Shown here: piece by piece, positions 1-5,190 of the stretch | How the letters are laid out: every line of letters begins with the position of its first letter | How positions within the stretch are numbered: position 1 is the stretch's first letter | Assembly (NCBI GenBank): GCA_964582265.1 | Contig: CAZOQT010000053.1 | Location: 1 to 5,190 of the forward strand | Reading direction: 5' to 3' | DNA length: 5,190 bases | Source: JBAZYK01 sp964582265 | GTDB lineage: Bacteria > Patescibacteriota > Gracilibacteria > UBA1369 | Position numbers and translations under genes: made by a program | The notes under the pieces: model-generated | Seen by the model: the letters and a program-made list of their open reading frames with translations, nothing else | Databases searched by the model: none | What the model was told of the DNA's origin: nothing

Positions 1-56
1 TAGGACGCTACCCTCTCACGGTGGAAACACGGGTTCGACTCCCGTTAGGACTACCA
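1..56 (+). tRNA. tRNA-Glu (anticodon CTC), 3' part, cut by window start
   Basis: The 3' three quarters of a tRNA is visible. The anticodon stem CTACC/GGTGG (8-12 with 20-24, one U-G pair) encloses the loop CTCTCAC, giving anticodon CTC at 15-17, which reads GAG (Glu). A 4-base variable loop follows, then the T arm ACGGG-TTCGACT-CCCGT (29-45), the 3' acceptor strand TAGGACT (46-52), discriminator A53 and a genome-encoded CCA at 54-56. The TAGGAC just before the anticodon arm is typical of the D arm in tRNA-Glu. About 20 bases of the 5' end (5' acceptor strand and most of the D arm) lie outside the window, so acceptor pairing cannot be checked. Transcription is on the + strand, towards dnaJ. 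Confidence 0.93.
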
Positions 57-81
57 ACCTTTGAGGTCGACCTCAAAGGTT
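56..81. repeat. perfect 26-bp palindrome between tRNA-Glu and dnaJ
   Basis: Each half is 13 bases (AACCTTTGAGGTC, followed by its exact reverse complement), with no spacer and no mismatch. It begins on the last A of the tRNA CCA end and finishes 18 bp before the dnaJ ATG. As RNA it would fold into an 11-bp stem closed by a UCGA loop. The bases after it (ATATATTATCC) are not a U tract, so it is at best an imperfect intrinsic terminator. As DNA it could be a dimeric operator: TTGAGG at 61-66 inside it, with TATATT (83-88, spacer 16) or TATTAT (85-90, spacer 18), resembles a weak promoter for dnaJ. It does not match the CIRCE element of HrcA. The structure is certain; its role is inferred. Confidence 0.9.
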
Positions 82-99
82 ATATATTATCCAGGTCAT

Positions 100-1266
100 A
101 TGGCAAAAGACTATTACAATTTGCTAGGCGTCCAAAAAGGCGCTTCGGATCAGGACATTAAAAAGGCTTATAGAAAGCTTGCTTTAAAGTTTCATCCGGA
201 TCGCAATAAAGGAGATAAAGAGGCTGAACAGAAATTTAAAGAAATCAACGAAGCCTACGAAGTCCTTTCTGATAAGCAAAAACGCAGCAATTATGATCAG
301 TTTGGGTCTGCCGAAGGGTTTGGGCAAGGCTTTGGCGGTGGTGGCGCGGGTTTTGGCGGAGGACAAGGATTTGGACAGGGCTTTAATGGAGCGGGGTTTG
401 ATTTCTCTCAGTTTGAAGGTGGTGGATTTGCGGATATTTTTGAAACTTTTTTTGGATCACAAGGTGGAAGGTCACGAGGCAAAAAGCGTGGGCCAAGACA
501 AGGTGAAGACATCGAGTTCCAATTACAAATTACTTTTGACGAGGCAGTATTTGGTACAGAAAAAGAGCTTTTAGTAACCAAAACTTTTAGTTGTGATAAT
601 TGTCACGGAAGCGGGGCAGAACCGGGCAGCAAGACAATTATTTGTCCTACTTGCAGAGGCAGCGGCGAAATCCGCAGCGTAAGGCAAACTTTATTTGGGC
701 AAATGGCAACCACACAGGTCTGTAATGAATGCTATGGTGAAGGAAGCATTCAAGAAAAAAAATGTACGGTTTGCCACGGAACAACTCGAGTGCGCAAAAG
801 TGAAAAATTACGTGTTAAAATTCCGGCAGGTGTTGATAATGATTCAACTATTCGGCTTGCGGGAAAAGGTGAAGCGGGGGCTTTTAGCGGCCCTGCCGGT
901 GATTTATATGTGCATTTAAGAGTAGCTCCAAGCAAGCTGTTTACAAGAGAAGGATCAGATATTCATAGTGAAATACACATCCATTTATTGCAGGCAGTTT
1001 TGGGTGACGAAATAGAAATTGACTCCTTGCAGGGAAAACTCAGCTTAAAAATTCCCGCTGGCACTCAAAGTGGCAAAATTTTTAAAATGAAAGGTTACGG
1101 CATAAAAAAATTAAAACTTGAAGAAAAGGGAGATCATTTTATAAAAGTAATTGTGGATATTCCAGGCAAGTTATCACGCAAGGAAAAGGAGCTTTATCAG
1201 CAAATCGCCAAAGAAACTGGAATGAATATTAAAGGAATTAAAGACGGTTTTTTTAGTAAATTTTAG
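100..1266 (+). CDS. dnaJ: Chaperone protein DnaJ (Hsp40), type I
   Basis: Co-chaperone that binds unfolded protein, delivers it to DnaK and stimulates DnaK ATPase activity in the cytoplasm. The 388-aa product has the full type I layout. The J domain is at about 1-68, with the HPD motif at 32-34. A Gly/Phe-rich linker follows at about 69-123, including the DIF motif at 112-114. Four zinc-binding repeats begin at Cys165, Cys182, Cys208 and Cys222, and the two C-terminal substrate-binding domains cover the rest. Length is normal for the family (E. coli about 376 aa). The fourth zinc repeat ends CHGTT instead of CxGxG, but all eight cysteines are present. The ATG at 100 is chosen because MAKDYYNLLGV is the classic DnaJ start and AGG lies at 93-95; an upstream TTG at 61 falls inside the palindrome. 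No grpE or dnaK is adjacent on either side. The downstream neighbour is an unrelated membrane protein. Confidence 0.97.
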   Translation: MAKDYYNLLGVQKGASDQDIKKAYRKLALKFHPDRNKGDKEAEQKFKEINEAYEVLSDKQKRSNYDQFGSAEGFGQGFGGGGAGFGGGQGFGQGFNGAGFDFSQFEGGGFADIFETFFGSQGGRSRGKKRGPRQGEDIEFQLQITFDEAVFGTEKELLVTKTFSCDNCHGSGAEPGSKTIICPTCRGSGEIRSVRQTLFGQMATTQVCNECYGEGSIQEKKCTVCHGTTRVRKSEKLRVKIPAGVDNDSTIRLAGKGEAGAFSGPAGDLYVHLRVAPSKLFTREGSDIHSEIHIHLLQAVLGDEIEIDSLQGKLSLKIPAGTQSGKIFKMKGYGIKKLKLEEKGDHFIKVIVDIPGKLSRKEKELYQQIAKETGMNIKGIKDGFFSKF

Positions 1267-1307
1267 ATAGCAAATCAGATTTTCTTTTCTTATATTTGGA
1301 TTTCTAT

Positions 1308-1313
1308 TATAAT
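1308..1313 (+). promoter_or_regulatory. TATAAT -10 box before the membrane protein gene
   Basis: A consensus TATAAT stands 33 bp before the ATG at 1347, in the 80-bp gap after dnaJ. No good -35 hexamer lies at the right distance: TTTTCT at 1285-1290 has 17-bp spacing but matches poorly. In an AT-rich spacer one consensus hexamer can arise by chance. If used, transcription would begin near 1320 and give a leader of about 27 bases. No terminator hairpin is visible after dnaJ, so read-through is also possible. Confidence 0.35.
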
Positions 1314-1346
1314 AACTTCCAGCGTTTGAATTGTTAGCTTCATTTC

Positions 1347-1985
1347 ATGAACTTACATCTTTCCTGGGACCTGTTTATTTTAGTTTTTTTTGCGGTAGTA
1401 ATAGCTTATAGCTTTATTATAGGGCGTAATCAGACTTTAAAAGTAATTCTGGGAACTTATGTGGCAATTTTGTGCGCCGATGGTACAGGCAATGTAATTG
1501 CCAAATACTTCTTGGCATCTAAGCCATTTTTAAAGGTATTATCTTTGTTTGCGATTAGCGGTGAAGCCCAAGCGATCGCGTTTTTTAAGGTTTTGATATT
1601 ACTTGTATTAATTGTTTTTATTGCAGTGAAAGGGCTTTTTCAAGTGGAAGCAGCAGAAGATGGTCCGCCTTCCACAAAATTTGTAGAATTAATTATTTTG
1701 GGAATTTTGAGTGGGGGGCTCATGATCAGCGCGGTATTGGTTTTTATTTCCGGCACATCTTTAATTGGCCCAGCAGTGAGCGGTGGTGCGTCTTTGGCTA
1801 GTGGCGTGGCGGGTGATGCTACAGCAGTGGCAAACGCGGCGACGGGGGCTCTTAGCGCGGGTGGCTTGAGTGATGTTTACAACAATTCCAGACTAATTAG
1901 AATCATGCTGGATTATGCCAATTTTTGGTTCTTTTTGCCTGGACTCTTTTTTATTGTGATGGGGATGATTCACAAAAGAAATTAA
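1347..1985 (+). CDS. Small multi-pass membrane protein, possibly CvpA-like
   Basis: Function unknown. The 212-aa product is strongly hydrophobic. Likely membrane segments are at about 8-26, 31-56 (broken by polar residues), 76-98, 112-135 and 191-208. Between the last two lies a loop of about 40 residues (136-175) made largely of Gly, Ala, Ser and Val. The protein ends in a short basic tail (HKRN). There is no cleavable signal peptide and no enzymatic motif. The N-terminus, with Trp7-Asp8 before the first helix and a GRNQ turn after it, and the overall helix pattern faintly resemble the CvpA (colicin V production) family. I hold that loosely; it may instead be a lineage-specific conserved membrane protein. 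The ATG at 1347 is the only reasonable start and has no Shine-Dalgarno sequence (upstream is TTCATTTC). It sits between dnaJ and tRNA-Lys, probably as its own unit. Confidence 0.75.
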   Translation: MNLHLSWDLFILVFFAVVIAYSFIIGRNQTLKVILGTYVAILCADGTGNVIAKYFLASKPFLKVLSLFAISGEAQAIAFFKVLILLVLIVFIAVKGLFQVEAAEDGPPSTKFVELIILGILSGGLMISAVLVFISGTSLIGPAVSGGASLASGVAGDATAVANAATGALSAGGLSDVYNNSRLIRIMLDYANFWFFLPGLFFIVMGMIHKRN

Positions 1986-2012
1986 GCAAAATACCAGGGA
2001 GTTTTACTGATG

Positions 2013-2032
2013 TTTTAAGATAATACTTAAAA
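2013..2032. repeat. AT-rich inverted repeat after the membrane protein gene
   Basis: TTTTAAG (2013-2019) and CTTAAAA (2026-2032) are perfect reverse complements around the 6-base loop ATAATA, 27 bp after the stop codon at 1983-1985. The stem has one G-C pair and no U tract follows, so it would be a very weak terminator. It sits directly before the -35 box of the putative tRNA-Lys promoter. It may be chance in AT-rich sequence. Confidence 0.3.
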
Positions 2033-2037
2033 TCGGC

Positions 2038-2066
2038 TTGAAAAAACCTGCTATCATCCGTAAAAT
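2038..2066 (+). promoter_or_regulatory. Putative sigma70-type promoter of tRNA-Lys
   Basis: TTGAAA (2038-2043), a 17-bp spacer and TAAAAT (2061-2066) match the housekeeping consensus at 4/6 and 5/6 with ideal spacing. Transcription would start near 2073, giving a leader of about 68 bases before the tRNA at 2141. It is the best promoter-like pair in this gap and points towards the tRNA, which has its own terminator downstream. Confidence 0.6.
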
Positions 2067-2140
2067 GTGGTAGCTTTTTGCGGGTAAAAGTAAATTTCGC
2101 TTTAAGGCAAGATGCGGATTGCTGGTAATGCAAACAATTA

Positions 2141-2216
2141 GGGCTAGTAGCTCAGTCGGTAGAGCAGCTCCCTTTTAAGGAGATGGTCCTCGGTTCGATT
2201 CCGAGCTAGCCCACCA
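2141..2216 (+). tRNA. tRNA-Lys (anticodon TTT)
   Basis: A complete 76-base cloverleaf. The acceptor stem is GGGCTAG/CTAGCCC (7 perfect pairs). The D arm GCTC-AGTCGGTA-GAGC is at 2150-2165. The anticodon stem GCTCC/GGAGA has four pairs plus a G27-A43 mismatch at its outer end. The loop CTTTTAA puts anticodon TTT at 2174-2176, reading AAA/AAG (Lys). The variable loop is TGGTC and the T arm is CTCGG-TTCGATT-CCGAG. Discriminator A is followed by an encoded CCA (2214-2216). It appears to be a single-gene unit, with a promoter at 2038-2066 and an intrinsic terminator at 2231-2258. Confidence 0.97.
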
Positions 2217-2230
2217 GGAAATTAAATAAG

Positions 2231-2258
2231 AGTCCACCAATAGGTAGGACTTTTTTTT
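2231..2258 (+). terminator. Intrinsic terminator of tRNA-Lys
   Basis: AGTCC-ACC (2231-2238) pairs with GGT-A-GGACT (2243-2251) around the loop AATA, with a single bulged A at 2246. This gives an 8-bp stem followed at once by a run of eight T (2251-2258). It lies 15 bases after the tRNA CCA end. It isolates the tRNA from the HTH gene downstream, whose own promoter starts 10 bp later. Confidence 0.88.
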
Positions 2259-2267
2259 ATTTCACTC

Positions 2268-2297
2268 TTGATTAACCAAATGACTATTCACTATAAT
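2268..2297 (+). promoter_or_regulatory. Sigma70-type promoter of the HTH gene
   Basis: TTGATT (2268-2273), an 18-bp spacer and a consensus TATAAT (2292-2297). It lies directly behind the tRNA-Lys terminator. The -10 box overlaps an in-frame ATG at 2296-2298, which therefore cannot be in a transcript starting about 7 bp further on (near 2304). This settles the start of the following gene at the ATG at 2338, with a leader of about 34 bases. Confidence 0.65.
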
Positions 2298-2337
2298 GCG
2301 CTCAGTATTTTTTTTAGAAATTTTTAATAAAATTTTC

Positions 2338-2760
2338 ATGCCTGAAACTCTGCTCACGATCCAAGAAGCCTCTAAAATAAGTGGCAAATCGATTCAGACA
2401 ATTAGACGTGCGCTAAAAGGAAAAAAACTTCAGGCTAAAAAAAAGAAGACTCCTCAAGGGTTCAACTATTTAATTGTTCAAGACAGTTTACTTAAATTTT
2501 ACAACCTGACTCAAAGTTCAATTTTTGATCGCGAACAGCGTTCAGTAAAAGAGTCTAAAGCAGTTGCGCCTGAAATCGCCACGCTTCACGATTTGCAAAA
2601 ATTGCAGGCGCATGTTGAGTCCCTACTTGATGATAATAAAAAGGATAAAGAAAGTTTCATGAGATTCATGAAGGCTTTCCAGGATAGATTTTTGGCTTTG
2701 GAGAACCAATTTAAGCTTCTGGAGGCTCCAAAGAAAAAGTGGTATCAGATCTGGAAATAG
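2338..2760 (+). CDS. Helix-turn-helix protein with C-terminal coiled coil and basic-aromatic tail
   Basis: Probably a DNA-binding protein; target and role unknown. The 140-aa product starts with a MerR/excisionase-like winged helix-turn-helix (about 4-55): LTIQEASKISGKSIQTIRRA is the helix-turn-helix, followed by a very basic stretch (K34-K37) and a wing-like strand pair ending LLKFY. A polar linker (56-80) leads to a predicted amphipathic helix or coiled coil (about 82-129), suited to dimerisation. The protein ends with PKKKWYQIWK (131-140), a cationic, Trp/Tyr-rich tail. Similar layouts occur in small plasmid and phage HTH proteins of Gram-positive bacteria, but I cannot assign a family. 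The start at 2338 is preferred over 2296 because the promoter -10 box covers the earlier ATG and the HTH begins just after Met 2338. No Shine-Dalgarno is visible. pbpC follows after 76 bp in the same direction. Confidence 0.82.
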   Translation: MPETLLTIQEASKISGKSIQTIRRALKGKKLQAKKKKTPQGFNYLIVQDSLLKFYNLTQSSIFDREQRSVKESKAVAPEIATLHDLQKLQAHVESLLDDNKKDKESFMRFMKAFQDRFLALENQFKLLEAPKKKWYQIWK

Positions 2761-2797
2761 TTCTGCTGTTAGGCCATTTTGTAATAGGAAATAAACG

Positions 2798-2829
2798 AAA
2801 AAGGTTTATAATTTTGTGTGAACCTTTTT
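2798..2829 (+). promoter_or_regulatory. Inverted repeat around a TATAAT box upstream of pbpC
   Basis: AAAAAGGTT (2798-2806) and AACCTTTTT (2821-2829) are perfect 9-bp inverted arms around a 14-base centre. The centre begins with the consensus -10 hexamer TATAAT (2807-2812). Transcription from it would start near 2819, about 18 bases before the pbpC ATG at 2837. No good -35 box is present at 16-18 bp. The structure can be read in two ways: a weak bidirectional terminator for the HTH gene (A tract, short stem, T tract), or an operator clamped around the pbpC promoter. The repeat is certain; the function is not. Confidence 0.45.
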
Positions 2830-2836
2830 GGCTTTT

Positions 2837-5190
2837 ATGAAAAATTTTTTAGAAAAAATTAAAAGCGTAAAGCACAATAGTCCGCTTAAGTTTTGGGCAG
2901 TCGGAGTTATTTTGAGCATTTTAATTTTGGGATTTGGCTTTTATTTTTATGTGGCGTATTTATTGCCACTTCCTAATCTTTTGGCCAATGAAAGCCAAAA
3001 TCCAAGTACCAAGATTTATGATCGGAATGGCCAATTACTATATGAAATTTTACAGCCGGATTCGGGCAAAAAAACATTTGTGCCACTGTCGCAAATTCCC
3101 CAAAATTTTATTAATGCCACTTTATCCGCCGAAGATATTCATTTTTATGAACACGGAGGGGTAGATTTTGGCGCAATCTTGCGTTCACTTTTTTTTAATG
3201 TGCGTGAACAAAGAATTGTGAGCGGAGCAAGCACGATTCCTCAACAATTGGTAAGAAACTTGATGGGATTCGCACGTAGTAGAGGTTTTACAGACAAACT
3301 AATGGAGGCATTTTACGCGGTTAGAATGAGCCACGCCTACAGCAAAGATCAAATTTTGGAACTTTATTTGAACAAAATTTATTACGGCAATTTAGCTTAT
3401 GGATCGGATTCCGCGGCGCTAAATTATTTTGGTAAACATATTTATGATTTGGATTTGGCGCAGAGTTCTTTTATAGCGGGACTACCTCAGGCCCCGTCGG
3501 CTTATAATCCATTCTTATATTTTGATAAGGCAAAAAGACGGCAACAGTATGTACTGGAGCAAATGGTAAAATATGGATTTATTTCTGAAGCTGAAAGTAA
3601 AGGCGCGGCAGAAGAGCCACTACATTTGAGGCACAACAAGACAGAAATAAGGGCACCTCATTTTGTTCAATATGTAATTAATAAATTAAATGAAGAATAC
3701 GGCGATCAATTAATTACAAAAGGTGGCTTATCTATTTACACAACGCTAGATTACAATCTGCAACAAAAAGCAGAAAAAATTATTAGCAGGCAGATTGATT
3801 TTTTGCGCGATAAAAACGTAACAAACGGAGCCCTGCTTGCGCTTGACCCAAAAACTGGACAAATTTTAACCTGGGTTGGTAGCGAAGATTATTTTAATGA
3901 GGATATTGATGGCGCGGTGGATATTGTGACTTCTCTTAGACAACCTGGATCTTCCATTAAACCCTTCAACTATCTGCTGGCTTTAGAAAAGGGTTACACT
4001 CCGGCCACAATTCTGGATGATATACCTAGTACATTTAGTACCGGCACTGGGGCATATGAGCCAAAAAATTATGATTTGCGTTATCATGGGCCGATAAGAC
4101 TGCGAAATGCACTGGCCAGCTCTTTTAATATTCCTGCAGTAAGAACTCTGGAATATGTTGGGGTGGAAGCCTTTATTTCGTTCTTAAAAAAAATAGGGAT
4201 AGACTCTATGGACCAATCGCCAGAATATTATGGACTGGCTTTGACTTTGGGAGGAGCAGAATTGCGCATGCTTGATTTTGCCAAAGCATATAACATGTTG
4301 GCAAATTATGGAGATGAGCGTGAGTTAAGTAGTATTTTGAAAATCGAAAATGGAAATAAGGAGGTTATATATAATTGGAGTTTGCCACCAAAAGAATTTG
4401 TCTTGGGGCAAAATGGCAAGGCGCATGCCTATCAGATTATTGACATTTTAAAAGATCCGGATGCCAGACTGGGCGGATTTGGAGAAGGAAGCGTATTGGA
4501 ACTTTCCCGCCCTGCTGCGGTAAAAACCGGCACAACCAGAAATTTTAGAGATAACTGGACGATGGGCTTTACGCCTCAGCTTTTGACGGCGGTTTGGGTA
4601 GGAAACGCAGATGCATCGCCTATGAAAAATATTAGCGGTGTGGATGGTGCCGGTCCGATTTGGCATGACTTTATGGAAGCTGCGTTGGCTGGCAAGGGCG
4701 AAGAAAATTTTGTGAAGCCGGAAAATTTAAAGCAGGTGGAAATTTGTAGTTTATCTGGCAAATTGCCAACAGAATTATGCACAGAAAGAGCTTATGAATG
4801 GTTTGTACGCGGAACTGAACCAAAGGAAAAAGATGATTATTTTCAAAAATTTTGGGTTGATGGGAAGTCAGGTCATATTATTAAGGATGCGTGTTTAGAT
4901 GACTATAAAAAGAAATTGGGAATTGTGGGTGGAAGCGGCGCGGACAGAATCCAACAAAAAACTCTGATTGTTTATCCGCCGAAATTTCAAAAGTGGGCGT
5001 TAGGAGAAGGTTTTGTTTTGCCATACATGGAGCCGTGCAATAAAACTGGAAACGGAATTAAGCAAGTAGGAGATGAAAGTAATTCGCCCGCCACCGAAGC
5101 CATAAACAATTTCGATGAAGTAGAAATTGACTCTCCACAAAATGGTGATGAATATATGATGGTTTCTACATTACCTTTAAAAGATCAACG
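2837..5190 (+). CDS. pbpC: Class A penicillin-binding protein 1C (glycosyltransferase/transpeptidase), 3' end cut by window
   Basis: Bifunctional enzyme that polymerises lipid II into glycan strands and cross-links their peptides outside the inner membrane. The frame is open from the ATG at 2837 to the window end, 784 codons with no stop. Order: short basic cytoplasmic N-terminus; membrane anchor at about 19-42; glycosyltransferase 51 domain with EDIHFYEHGG (catalytic Glu99), GASTIPQQ (130-137), Glu157 and ELYLNKIYYG (from 175); transpeptidase domain with SxxK at Ser372-Lys375, SxN at Ser429-Asn431 and KTG at 563-565. All catalytic residues are present. After the KTG region, CSLSGKLPTELC (637-648) and WFVRGTEP resemble the PBP1C hallmark. 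From about Ile764, IDSPQNGDEY looks like the start of the BiPBP_C domain, which the window edge cuts. These features favour PBP1C over PBP1A. No Shine-Dalgarno precedes the ATG (GGCTTTT). It probably has its own promoter. Confidence 0.94.
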   Translation, partial: MKNFLEKIKSVKHNSPLKFWAVGVILSILILGFGFYFYVAYLLPLPNLLANESQNPSTKIYDRNGQLLYEILQPDSGKKTFVPLSQIPQNFINATLSAEDIHFYEHGGVDFGAILRSLFFNVREQRIVSGASTIPQQLVRNLMGFARSRGFTDKLMEAFYAVRMSHAYSKDQILELYLNKIYYGNLAYGSDSAALNYFGKHIYDLDLAQSSFIAGLPQAPSAYNPFLYFDKAKRRQQYVLEQMVKYGFISEAESKGAAEEPLHLRHNKTEIRAPHFVQYVINKLNEEYGDQLITKGGLSIYTTLDYNLQQKAEKIISRQIDFLRDKNVTNGALLALDPKTGQILTWVGSEDYFNEDIDGAVDIVTSLRQPGSSIKPFNYLLALEKGYTPATILDDIPSTFSTGTGAYEPKNYDLRYHGPIRLRNALASSFNIPAVRTLEYVGVEAFISFLKKIGIDSMDQSPEYYGLALTLGGAELRMLDFAKAYNMLANYGDERELSSILKIENGNKEVIYNWSLPPKEFVLGQNGKAHAYQIIDILKDPDARLGGFGEGSVLELSRPAAVKTGTTRNFRDNWTMGFTPQLLTAVWVGNADASPMKNISGVDGAGPIWHDFMEAALAGKGEENFVKPENLKQVEICSLSGKLPTELCTERAYEWFVRGTEPKEKDDYFQKFWVDGKSGHIIKDACLDDYKKKLGIVGGSGADRIQQKTLIVYPPKFQKWALGEGFVLPYMEPCNKTGNGIKQVGDESNSPATEAINNFDEVEIDSPQNGDEYMMVSTLPLKDQ

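Noticed and set aside
1..99. Integrated element at the tRNA-Glu 3' end
   Set aside because: Phages and islands often insert at tRNA ends, but dnaJ follows directly, there is no integrase, and no second copy of the tRNA 3' end is present in the window.
184..366. Minus-strand frame inside dnaJ
   Set aside because: It lies wholly within a well-supported dnaJ J-domain and Gly/Phe coding region; it is a shadow frame.
1296..1301. TTGGAT as a -35 box for the TATAAT at 1308
   Set aside because: Only 6 bp separate it from the -10 box, far too close for a sigma70-type promoter.
1951..2133. 60-codon reading frame on the minus strand after the membrane protein gene
   Set aside because: It overlaps the end of the + strand gene, the AT-rich inverted repeat and the tRNA-Lys promoter. 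Its translation has no recognisable domain and no supporting start signal.
56..2829. Shared AACCTTT/AAAGGTT arms in the dnaJ palindrome and the pbpC inverted repeat
   Set aside because: A 7-mer shared twice in 5 kb is expected by chance. The arms are in opposite order in the two sites, so a common regulator cannot be claimed.
2934..3164. 76-codon + strand frame in another phase at the start of pbpC
   Set aside because: The pbpC frame from 2837 is continuous and carries the membrane anchor and glycosyltransferase motifs, so this is a shadow.
4448..4782. Two overlapping minus-strand frames inside pbpC
   Set aside because: They lie opposite the KTG-containing transpeptidase region, which has intact motifs on the + strand. 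No domain is visible in their translations.
2837..5190. Use of TGA as a sense codon (SR1/Gracilibacteria code)
   Set aside because: No in-frame TGA was found when reading this long gene or the other three, so the standard bacterial code suffices.

Overview
The window is a compact stretch of bacterial chromosome with every recognisable gene on the + strand. It holds two tRNA genes and four protein genes: dnaJ, a small membrane protein, a small helix-turn-helix/coiled-coil protein and a class A penicillin-binding protein of the 1C type. G+C is low (about 40 % by eye). Gaps between genes are short (about 75-155 bp), except where tRNA-Lys sits. Three of the four protein genes lack a visible Shine-Dalgarno sequence. 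The gene set, the small membrane protein and the small HTH protein remind me of Candidate Phyla Radiation (Patescibacteria) genomes. That placement is an impression, not a proof. No in-frame TGA occurs in the four reading frames, and the three visible stops are TAG, TAA and TAG, so nothing suggests the TGA=Gly code of SR1/Gracilibacteria.

Layout: the window opens inside a tRNA-Glu(CTC) gene. Its CCA end runs directly into a perfect 26-bp palindrome, and dnaJ follows 18 bp later (388 aa, complete, all canonical domains). No grpE or dnaK lies between the tRNA and dnaJ or after dnaJ. An 80-bp spacer with a TATAAT box precedes a 212-aa multi-pass membrane protein, possibly CvpA-like. A good sigma70-type promoter then precedes tRNA-Lys(TTT), which ends at a clear intrinsic terminator. 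A second good promoter follows. Its -10 box overlaps the furthest-upstream ATG of the next gene, so the 140-aa HTH protein must start at the internal ATG at 2338. After a 76-bp gap containing an inverted repeat around another TATAAT box comes a long reading frame, open to the end of the window (at least 784 codons). It encodes a bifunctional peptidoglycan glycosyltransferase/transpeptidase of the PBP1C type, cut by the window edge at the start of its C-terminal domain.

The genes look like separate transcription units rather than one pathway operon. The products cover protein folding (DnaJ), translation (two tRNAs) and cell-wall synthesis (PBP1C), plus two proteins of unknown role. I see no CRISPR array, insertion sequence, phage module or defence system. 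The observations most worth checking are the perfect palindrome between tRNA-Glu and dnaJ, the HTH/coiled-coil protein with its basic-aromatic tail, and the inverted repeat spanning the putative pbpC promoter. I do not see convincing evidence of a wholly new system here.
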